Positions 55,993 to 64,000 of a stretch of DNA of 64,000 bases are shown piece after piece (within the stretch, counting starts at the first letter, position 1; every line of letters starts with the position of its first letter). The position numbers and the translations under genes are program-made. Below the pieces are notes generated by a model. That model was given only the letters and a program-made list of their open reading frames with translations. It ran no database searches and was not told where the DNA came from. Source of the DNA: Taudactylus pleione (taxonomy: Eukaryota > Chordata > Amphibia > Anura > Myobatrachidae); contig JAUIMM010000534.1 in assembly GCA_031769625.1 (NCBI GenBank), forward strand, positions 7,032,001-7,096,000, given 5' to 3'.

Positions 55993-56073
55993 GTTGTACC
56001 CACTGTCCACTTAACCACAGATATGTGGACAAGCCGAACAGAGCAAATAAAAGATTTAAGATTCAAAGTTTAA
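55993..56073 (+). pseudogene. hAT transposase fragment with TTDMWTS motif
   Basis: The frame reads VVPTVHLTTDMWTSRTEQI and ends at a stop about seven codons later (56071-56073). The T-T/A-D-x-W-T-S motif carries the first catalytic Asp region of hAT transposases. Sequence 5' and 3' of it is out of frame or missing. It lies 420 bp before the C-terminal fragment in the same orientation, as expected for one decayed gene. Confidence 0.75.
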
Positions 56074-56413
56074 GTCTTGCGTTGTGTCTTTCTTGAGAAT
56101 CCTTGAGAGCCATGCCTGCTTCTGCTGCTGGGAGTGGATTTTCATCCCAGAAGGGATGAAGACGTTGTGTCTTTCTTCACAATGGACACAGACCTGAAGA
56201 GATGCAACGAGCTGTTGGTAGGCAAATTGTCAGCATAAGTGACACGTGATGCAGCGATGGCTTCTCCTTCAGTTTCTCCAGCAAGTGCATCTGCTGAGAA
56301 AAAACTAAACTTTTAAAACACCCACTGGTGATGCAGATGAGTCAACACAACCAAGTTTTAACTTTTGACATCTGGTCGGGTCAGAATTCCCTACAATTAA
56401 TGACACCTCTACC

Positions 56414-56856
56414 GTGACTTCATCTGATATGGTCACCATTCAAAGAATGGTTGAGGACTATTTAAAAAATTTTAATGATAGCATCCAAATAGGCATGTCA
56501 GACAGTCAGTTTGACTACCGGCAGGAAAAAAAGGTAATTTGGAGGCCCTTGCACAAACTGGCTTTGCTTTACTTGAGCTGCCCACCATCCAGTGTGTACT
56601 CAGAAAGCGTTTTCAGCACAACCGGGAACCTTGTCAGTGATCAGCCTATGAGGCTACTTCCACAAAATGTGAAAAAAAGATGATGTCCATCAAAATGAAC
56701 TGCAAATTCTACGAGAAAGACCTTTACCGTCAATTACATGCAAAAATTACAGAGGCACCTGTAATGGTGGATTCCAGCTGGGACAAATTAATATTGTGTG
56801 AAGATGAGGGTCAGGAATCAGATGATGATGATTGCGACAACATCTTGCCTCTGTAA
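56414..56856 (+). pseudogene. hAT transposase C-terminal dimerisation domain remnant
   Basis: From 56414 an 89-residue frame contains W-R-P-L-H-K-L-A (about residues 43-50), then LSCPPSSVYSESVFSTTGN and VSDQ. This is the hAT family C-terminal dimerisation motif (P-x-S-x-x-x-E-R/S-x-F-S-x-x-G). The frame stops at a one-base shift after KKR, and coding continues in another frame (MMSIKMNCKFYEKDL... to an acidic tail EDEGQESDDDDC) ending at a stop at 56854-56856. The usual E-R pair appears as E-S. No catalytic core remains in frame. Confidence 0.85.
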
Positions 56857-57107
56857 GGCCAGTTTGTACATGTAGAGATCATTGCCAGCAATGTCAGCTG
56901 CCCATTGGTAGCTTGTTTGTGGAGGCCCAAACAAACCAATCGCTTCATGATTGAGGATATTGTTGATGAAGCTGTTGGTGGTGAAGATGGCAGGTGCTTG
57001 GATCTAGCAGAGAGAAGGGAGCTAGCTGATGCAGTACTGCTTGTTGTTACTTTTTTAGCCAAAGTTTCTGAATTTTGCAAAATGTTTTTGATGAAAGAGC
57101 TGCAGAT

Positions 57108-57893
57108 TGTTATGTTCTGGGTTGTTTGTGGACCCGGGGTGGTAGCAGGAGCGATCACAGAAGCAGATTTGAAAATAAAACTAGGATTTTTAATAAGTGC
57201 TTGAGTAGACATATAATGTGGCAGTAAATAAAAGTCCAGGAAAATATAAATGTGCACAAGAGTTTTGTGGTGGGAGCAAAAGGGTTAATGTCCAGGTAGA
57301 AACAATTAGAGCAGTCCAGGTGTGCAGGTAGTGAAACTGAAAATAATCAATCCAGGTTTGCAGGTAGTGAACTGAAAACAATCAAGCCAGGTTTGCAGAT
57401 AGTGAACTGAAGCGCAGGATGTCAGCAGGCTCAGGCACTCAGGTATGGGCAAGGGTGATGGAGGTAGCGGGGTAGTCCAGTGGGAACTAGGAGCTGACAG
57501 GCAGACTGGCAGACAGCGAATTCACAGGAACAGGAAAGCACAGAGAACTCCCTCTCAGCTAGGCTGAGATACACGTTGCACTGGCAAAGAAGGAAGGCAC
57601 TGACCCTTCCTAAATACCCCATGCCGTGCTGTTACTGGCCGGAGGGAACATGTGACTCACCAGGATTGGCCAGCCTCATCACATGGCCAGAAGGCAAGAT
57701 GGCGGCGCCCATGCCAAATGGAACGGAGACGCCGCCAGGCCTCACCAGCGCAGAGTGACAACAGGGCCGCACAACAACGCGCGCAGCCAAAGCCCCCCGC
57801 CAGACACCAGCTTCGCCACCAGACAGCCCGCGCCACAACGACCTCACAGGTAACACCCGCCTAGCGCCATGCTGAAATACCCTGGCCGTGACA
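57108..57893. mobile_element. Solo LTR of a retroelement
   Basis: The 786-bp segment starts TGTTATGTTCTGGG and ends CTGGCCGTGACA, so it has TG...CA tips. An exact 5-bp duplication, cagat, lies at 57103-57107 and 57894-57898. There is no internal region, primer-binding site or coding sequence, hence a solo LTR. A short direct repeat of 'tccaggtttgcaggtagtgaactgaaa' (57350-57410) is internal. A 5-bp duplication fits Gypsy-type elements among others; orientation and family are not settled. Confidence 0.75.
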
Positions 57894-58605
57894 CAGATGA
57901 CATAACAGTGGAGGTTCCAAGATGGTTAAGGTCCCTATCTCTACTAATTTTGGCTTTAAAATTGGCACAGATGCCTTCACAACTGTTGTCAGGATTTGGA
58001 TTAAAATAATTCCACACCCAAGATGTGGCTTTTCTGGTGTTATGCCTAGGCATCACCCCAGCCTATAACCCCAGTTTATATCATTACACCAGCTTATACC
58101 ATTATACTAGCACCCAAGCCTATATCGTCATCCCATCCAGTGTTGTGTATAAATTACAGCTGCGCTCCCTGTTAGATTGGGAATTCATTGTCCACTTTAG
58201 AGGATGTGAGCTCCATTTTAGTCCATATCACCACACCCCTACACATCTTCTGACCTGGGCTACAGGAGGAGCAGCTGCACTCTGGAATATGGTTGCATGG
58301 AGTTGCCCCTCTGACTCACTGAAATTTAGGTAGATGGGCAATGGGTAGGGAATAGGGACACTATATCAGAGAACGCAGTTTTAGCTGCTTTATTCCATTT
58401 TTTAAACCATATCCTCTAATTTCACCTTTTGAAACTATGACTATGTTTATGTGAATCACAGCTGAGGCATTTCTGATGTCATTATGTTTAATATATTATG
58501 CACGTTATTTAGCACTTTGTTGTGGTCTTGTAGTCGGCATGTAGACTAATCATTTATTCATGATTGAGAAAAGAAGTGAAAAGTTGCATTTTTTTATTGC
58601 TAACT

Positions 58606-60615
58606 TTTTTATGAATAGGAAAAGAATAACACACTGCGCTACCACTTAGTGTCACAAGATTTTTTATAAATAAGAAAAGAAAAACACACTGCGCTACCAC
58701 TTACAGTGTGACAATATTTTTTACGATTGCACTGCGTTTTCCACTAAGTGTCACAACATTTTTACGTATACACTGCGTTTCCACTTACAGTGTGACAATA
58801 TTTTCTATGAATACATTACGTTACCACTTAGAGTGTGACAATATATTTTACGAATACACTGCGTTTCCACTAACAGTGTCAATATTTTTTATGAATACAC
58901 TGCGATTTCCACTTACAGTATGACAATATTTTTTATGAATACATTGCATTTCCAACTAACAGTGGTTATGAATACACTGTCTTTTCTTTAACAGTGTCAA
59001 TATTTTTTACGAATACACTGCATTTTCCACTAGCAGTGTTAGAATATATTTTATGATTACACTGCATTTTCCACTTCCAGTGTGACAATATTTTTACAAA
59101 TACACTGCATTTTCCAGTTAGTGGCACAATATTTTTTATGAATAAGAAAAGAAAAACACACTGCGCTACCACTTACAGTGTGACAATATTTTTTACGAAT
59201 ACACTGCGTTTTCCACTAACGGTGTGACAATATTTTTTATGAATACACTGTTTCCACTAACAGTGTCAATATTTTTTACGAATACACTGCGTTTTCCACT
59301 AACAGTGTCAATATTTTTTATGAATACACTGCGATTTCCACTTACAGTATGACAATATTTTTTATGAATACACTGCATTTCCACTAACAGTGTCACAATA
59401 TTTTTTATGAATACACTGTGTTTTCCACTTAGTGTGACAATATTTATTACGAATACACTGCATTTCCACTTTCAGTGTCAATATTTTTACAACTGCACTG
59501 CATTTTCCACTGTCACAATATTGTTTACGAATACACTGCATTTTCAACTAACAGTGTCACAATAATTTTTACGAATACACTGCGTTTCCACTTAGTGTGA
59601 CAATTTTTTTTTTAATATATTGCGTTTCCACTAACAGTATCAATATTTTTTATGAATACACTGCGTTTTCCACTTAGTGTCACAATATTTTTTACGAATA
59701 CACTGCGGTTCCACTTACAGTGTGACATTTATTACGAATATACTGCATTTCCACGAACAGTGTCAATATTTTTTACGAATACACTGCATTTTCCACTTAC
59801 AGTGTGACAATATTTTTTACAAATACACTGCATTTCCCATTAACAGTGTGACAATATTATTTACAAATACATTGCATTTTCCACATACAGTGTGACAATA
59901 TTTTTTACAAATACACTGCGTTTTCCACACAGTGGGCTTCATTCAGAGCCGCTCGTAAGCGGTCGCTCGTTCGTTCCAAGCAATGTTCGCACATCTGCGC
60001 ATGCGTACGGATTGTAATACGCATGCGCAAACCAGTCAGTGCGGCCGAAAATCGTGTGCTTGCTAAATAGCGAATGCCTGCTAATTTGAGTGACAGGAGG
60101 AGGCGTATGTGGGTGGTAACAGGGAAAGGTGCTTGAAAACGGGGAGTGGAGATCAGAATGCAGGCGTGCCTAAAGGTCAAAACGGGCCGTTTTAAGGGTG
60201 TGCATAATTAATACAGCAGCGTCATTGCCCTCATCACTTGGTTGTTTTATAGTCAGAACTGCTCGCAAGATTGCGGTAGGAAAAACCAATCACAAGAATA
60301 GCGAGCAGTTCAGACACCGGTCGATGTACTCGATTAATCTAATAAATAGCGGACATGACGTATGATGCGAGCGGCCAGGGGGCGTTTTTTCCAAAATTAC
60401 GACCGCAAGTTTTATTTGCTCGTTCAGACATGGAGGCATCAACAGACCGCAAAGAGCGAATGGTTAATTTGAATAGCTACCCCCTTTTTCTGAACGAGTG
60501 AGCGCAAATAGCGTCCGGCTCTGAATCAGGCCCTGTGTCACAACATTTATTATACACTGCGCTACCACTTACAGTGTCACAAAAAATACATGTATGAATA
60601 ATACACTGCGGTCTG
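58606..60615. repeat. ~45-bp tandem array inside the large hAT
   Basis: Units follow 'aatacactgcgttttccac' plus 'ttacagtgtgacaatatttttta'. Roughly 30 imperfect copies run from 58606 to 59933, and two more from 60534 to 60615 after the inserted MITE. Unit length varies from about 35 to 50 bp through small deletions. Each unit has a short inverted pair, 'cactg' and 'cagtg'. Open frames across it are artefacts of the repeat. Confidence 0.92.
59934..60533 (-). mobile_element. 600-bp TIR element (GGGCCTGATTCAG family), inverted
   Basis: Ends GGGCTTCATTCAGAGCCGC and CCGGCTCTGAATCAGGCCC are inverted. In reverse complement the sequence follows 46528-47125 ('gcgtcattg', 'tcaacagaccgcaaagagcg', 'aggtgcttgaaaacgggg'). 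It interrupts the tandem array, so it inserted after the array had formed. The 3-bp flanks (AGT and TGT) are not identical. Confidence 0.85.
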
Positions 60616-60764
60616 ACAGGCAATGTCACAGTAAAAAAATAATAATAATAATATAGTACACTGGGGTACAGCACAAAAAAATATATATTATTTTTTTTAT
60701 TAAATATATTATTATTAGCTTTTATTTTTTTATACACTGGGCACCCTTGGATGGGCAGATCATC

Positions 60765-61018
60765 CCTGATTGGACACAGCAGCCCCTGCCCCTGGATGGA
60801 GACAGAAACCCCTGAATGGACACAGCAGCCCCTGTCCTGGATGAACACAGAAACCCCTGAATAGACACAGCAGCCCCTGGATGGACACAGCAGCCCCTGC
60901 CCTACATGGATACAACAACCCCTGAATGGACACAGCAGCCATTGTCCCTGGATGGACACAGCAACCCCTGGATGGACACAGCAGACCCTGGATGGACACA
61001 GCAGCCCCTCTTGGATGA
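60765..61018. repeat. ~25-bp minisatellite near the hAT 3' end
   Basis: Ten or more units of 'cagcccctggatggacacag' type, with variants such as 'aacccctgaatggacacag'. Confidence 0.92.
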
Positions 61019-61328
61019 AGCACAGCCCGGGACTCAGCAAGCAAATGGCGTTGATCACCGTGGAGAGGGACTTTTATACAAGCCAAAACCCGCGAGAATC
61101 CGACAGCGGGATGATGACGTTTTGCCTCGCTTTGAGATCCTAGTCAGGCGGGAAAACCCAAGCCGGACTTGTATCTTGCCTCGGATCTGGAAGTTCGGGT
61201 GGGTCCGGTTCTCGGAAAATCGGACCCGCTCATCTCTACTAAAAACCAACCTTCTTGGTGAGTGTACAGGTTTTATACTGCATTTCAGTGACGTTTCAAG
61301 CATCAATGTGAGTGACTTAGGTCTATAT

Positions 61329-61466
61329 ACTATGCCTTTTGCGAGAGATAAAGTGGACAGAGATAAAGTACCAACCAATCAGCTCCTAACAGCTCAACTT
61401 ACAGGCTGTGTTTGGTTGGTACTTTATCTCCATCCACTTTATCTCTCTCCAAGGCTTAGTACATAG
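61329..61466. mobile_element. Foldback MITE ('gagagataaagtgg' type)
   Basis: 'tactatgccttttgcgagag' opposite 'ctctccaaggcttagtaca', and 'gataaagtaccaaccaatca' opposite 'ttggttggtactttatctcc', pair as arms. The G-rich tips found in other copies are missing on both sides. Confidence 0.7.
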
Positions 61467-62111
61467 AGAACTGGACACCCTCGATCTTGGGCTGGAAGCT
61501 TAAATGATTTGATCCAACTATGAATCAATATTTCATATTTCTATTGTACTGGATATACCCACATTTCTACCGGCAGGGATAAGCACTAATAATTGTTGTT
61601 GTTTTTTTTAACAAAAGGTTATTCATATAGTGCATTTATATTGCCATGCAGCTGGTCCCCTAAAAATGCCTGTAATCCTGACATTGGACAAGCACACTGA
61701 TTCTTTTATGTATATGCATATTTAACCGCTTACATAACTGTAATATAAATGCTTCCCCTCAGCTTCACTTTTATTTCCCTCAATCAGCCCTAACTTTTTA
61801 TTATAATAGTATCCATTTATCCAATAGTATTACAATACCATTCACATTTAATAAATAGACTGATTTCTCCTCAGTCAGCTCCAATATTGAACGAATAGTG
61901 TTCACATTTAATGAACAGGTTTACGTATTTCTCTGCACACAGCTCTGGTAATAAAATAACTAGCATTCACATTTAGTAAGTAGATCTATTATCAACAACC
62001 AAACCTGACAACGAATAATTGGAATTCACATATCCCTTTTCCCCTAACTCAGCCCATCATTTAATTACTTGCCCCTAAACCAATATAGCATTAAATGAAT
62101 AGCCCCCCCAG
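61467..62111. other. Unassigned AT-rich sequence with a loose repetition
   Basis: Variants of 'attcacatttaataaatag' recur at about 61840, 61890 and 61960 at roughly 60-70-bp intervals, which suggests a very decayed tandem repeat. No gene. Confidence 0.45.
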
Positions 62112-62340
62112 AATGTAAGCTGTTATGAGTTGGACCCACTTCCCTACCGTCTCTTCAATGTAACTATTTAATTGGCATCACTGTAGGATGTGATTATGCT
62201 ACTCTGACAATTTATAAACTTGTCTGTAACTGTCTAATATATACAATAATGTACATTAGTGTTTTGTTTTATTATGTTATCCCTTATGCATGGCGATAAG
62301 GAACCCTTGTGGTGCCTTATAAATAACATATAATAACAGT
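62112..62340 (+). mobile_element. L2/CR1-like LINE 3' tail
   Basis: 'agaatgtaagctgttatgag' then 'cttccctaccgtctctt' and, further on, 'gtggtgccttataaataacatataataac' follow the order of an L2-type 3' tail. No coding part is present. Confidence 0.6.
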
Positions 62341-62927
62341 CCAATATCCCCACCTCATGTTAATGATCCCATATTTATATAGCCCCACCAAAAACTCAAT
62401 ACCCTCCACCTTCACCCGGCCATTAAATAAGCCCCACCCACATAACACCCCAGTTCTTCCCATATTTACTTTCTTCTTTCTGGCACCAGTGGGGTAGCAA
62501 CTGCTCCCCCAGCTAAATACCTGGCAAAACAGAGACTATGCAGTGGCAGGCGTAGGGTTCACTGAACCCCAGCACCCCCAGTGCCAGCTGTTGCACCTGT
62601 ACCTGGCTCCCAGCGGCATTGCAACATCATCACATCCACAAGCTGCTGGGAGCTGGGTACTAGAGTTACCTCCTGTCCGGGATTACTCTGGACTGTTCGG
62701 TGGTAACCTAATTGTTAAATGTCCGGGACTGCAAATGTTATGTAGCCGCGCTACACCATCTACTCAGTATGTGGCTTGGAGGGTGTCATGCTGCCATAAT
62801 GGATCTCTCACTTTGACTGCAATCTGATTTATATAATTATATGGAAGAGAAATTTCAATTAATTCATGTTTAACTTGCAGAAAGACCTAATGATAATATA
62901 AGTGAATTAGGTGACATCGAAGTCTAA
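62341..62927. other. Unassigned sequence
   Basis: A GC-richer patch at 62540-62800 has no recognised domain on either strand. 'gcagtggcaggcgta' (about 62540) vaguely recalls a hAT tip, without a partner. Confidence 0.4.
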
Positions 62928-63296
62928 TGCTGGCCACACACATAGCGATATTTTACCCGATCTGGCCGATTCCGACACATTGGAACGACAGATCGTGTAA
63001 AATATGGCCAAATTGAAAGTAAAGCGTGAGTCCCCACTCACGATCACGATGCGATGCGCGTCCCCGCTGGTCGCACATCGCATTGTCAGATCTGCCATGC
63101 AGTAGGGCAGATGTGACAATCTAGTACACAATGCACTGGAAAAAAAAAAAGTTAAGATGCAAGATAGATCTTAAGTCAGATTGGATGCTTTTTACTCCAT
63201 TTGTGTGTAGGACTGCCGGGGAGCTGCCGGGGGACAGTTCAAGGGAAATCGCACACATCATGGGATCGTGTGCAGATCGCTATGTGTGTGGGCACC
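62928..63296. mobile_element. MITE with 'cacacacatagcgat' ends
   Basis: Left end TGCTGGCCACACACATAGCG and right end CGCTATGTGTGTGGGCACC are inverted. Flanks are TAA on the left and TTA on the right, consistent with a TWA target with one change. Inner 'gtgtcagatctgccatgcag'-like and 'agggcagatgtgacaat' motifs pair near the centre. Confidence 0.75.
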
Positions 63297-63332
63297 TTAA
63301 AACTATTACTGTTTTTAAAAAATATATATTTT

Positions 63333-63590
63333 GGGATAAATTTACTAAACGTCGGTATGTTTTTGGTTGATTTTGTAAACTGATCAAATACTAACATCAA
63401 AATCGATGGAGACCATCCAAAAACCCGATTTTAGAACATCGGACGACAATCAATATTTTTACATAGAAAAAAATAGGATCCACAGAGTTACTAAAGGCCG
63501 GTTTTAAAACCTGAAAGGAAAAAAATTACACTTTCATTGGATTGAATGGGGAAGCACTGGTTTGCCAAGAGCATGGGACCACAGCCCTTA
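63333..63590. mobile_element. 'gggataaatttactaa' MITE, right end unclear
   Basis: Begins GGGATAAATTTACTAAACG. 'cagagttactaaaggccgg' could be part of the opposing arm. The right boundary is approximate. Confidence 0.45.
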
Positions 63591-63733
63591 GCCAATCACC
63601 ATAGTATAATAGTCTAAGCATTAATTTTAATTATAAAAGCAATAAGTTACTCTTACATATAAGTATAAGGTTTATCCAAGTTCCTCAGGTTACACCAAAG
63701 GTGTAGTCTCTGGCCACAAAACATCCTCTAAAG

Positions 63734-63886
63734 CAGTGTTTCTCAAACCTGGTCCTCATGGAACACTAACAGTGCATATTTTCAAGGTATCCTTAGGAAC
63801 AGTTAGTACCACATGTGGATCTATTGTTTTAGGCAATTAGCACACCTGTGTTCCAGCTAGATGATCTGGAAAACATGCACTGTTTA
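63734..63886 (+). mobile_element. hAT element left part (CAGTGTTTCTCAAACC)
   Basis: Begins CAGTGTTTCTCAAACCTGG and contains 'acagtgcatattttcaagg' facing 'ctggaaaacatgcactgtt'. The expected right terminus is absent; the next element starts directly at 63887. Confidence 0.6.
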
Positions 63887-64000
63887 GGGGCCTATCCATT
63901 AGACGACTTTCTGAACGATGCGACCAAAACCCTCATCGTTCAGAAAGTTGTCTAATTGATAGCCGGCAAGGACCAGCGATACGCGTGCATGCTGGGTCCT
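63887..64000. mobile_element. MITE start, cut by the window edge
   Basis: After TTA (63884-63886) comes GGGGCCTATCCATTAGACG. 'gacgactttctgaacgatg' faces 'catcgttcagaaagttgtc', a strong hairpin. The right end lies beyond the window. Confidence 0.55.

Larger units (their letters stand above)
54326..61238 (+). mobile_element. Large hAT transposon with nested insertions
   Basis: Termini TAGAGATGTGCGCCGACC and GGACCCGCTCATCTCTA are imperfect inverted repeats. An exact 8-bp duplication, ctaaaaac, lies at 54318-54325 and 61239-61246. The 6,913-bp span contains transposase debris on the plus strand (55993-56073, 56414-56856), a nested hAT (54732-55646), a solo LTR (57108-57893), a ~45-bp tandem array (58606-60615), a 600-bp MITE (59934-60533) and a ~25-bp array (60765-61018). 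Removing the three bounded insertions leaves about 4.6 kb. A further unassigned insertion at about 58035-58370 is possible. It is not autonomous in its present state. The copies at 19284-19726 and 27993-29022 are relatives. Confidence 0.9.

Noticed and set aside
58606..60615. CRISPR-like array of regular repeats
   Set aside because: Units are contiguous and variable with no unique spacers, and the context is a vertebrate transposon.
60477..61466. Frames of 193 and 186 codons with repetitive Gly/Cys/Pro or Trp/Thr content
   Set aside because: They cross the ~25-bp minisatellite and hAT termini; the apparent repeats reflect DNA repeats.

Overview
This window reads as non-coding nuclear DNA of a vertebrate with a large, repeat-rich genome, most likely an anuran amphibian. 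That assignment is an inference. It rests on the mix of hAT, PIF/Harbinger-like and Tc1-like DNA transposons, on foldback MITEs built around the 'aaccaatcag' core, and on L2/CR1-like LINE tails. There is no operon-like organisation, no credible cellular gene or exon, no tRNA or rRNA gene and no CRISPR array. The open frames are short, unsupported, or fall on minisatellites and decayed transposase.

Layout. From 1 to 24 kb there are many short non-autonomous elements: hAT-type elements with 8-bp target-site duplications (TSDs), a Tc1-like element at 2191-3140, foldback MITEs, and larger TIR elements at 10898-11494, 13123-14087, 18249-19098 and 20562-21397. From 24 to 32 kb there is a long inverted repeat (25085-25565), a Tc1-like 3' stub (26774-26869), a G-rich minisatellite (26930-27650) and an internally deleted copy of a large hAT (27993-29022). 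From 32 to 53 kb further MITE and hAT copies are scattered among unassigned AT-rich DNA. From 54.3 to 61.2 kb one hAT element of 6,913 bp is bounded by an 8-bp TSD. It carries transposase debris, a nested hAT, a nested solo LTR, a long ~45-bp tandem array and a 600-bp MITE. From 61.2 to 64 kb there are more MITEs, an L2-like tail and hAT ends.

How the parts relate. The large hAT (54326-61238), the deleted copy at 27993-29022 and the 443-bp element at 19284-19726 appear to belong to one family. The two long copies keep different pieces of the same transposase and have grown different tandem repeats near the same 3' position. Several nested insertions give an order of events. The clearest is a hAT at 8410-8749 that split a foldback MITE and duplicated 8 bp of it. 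Family names come from TIR sequence, TSD length and short protein motifs read by eye; nothing was searched against a database.
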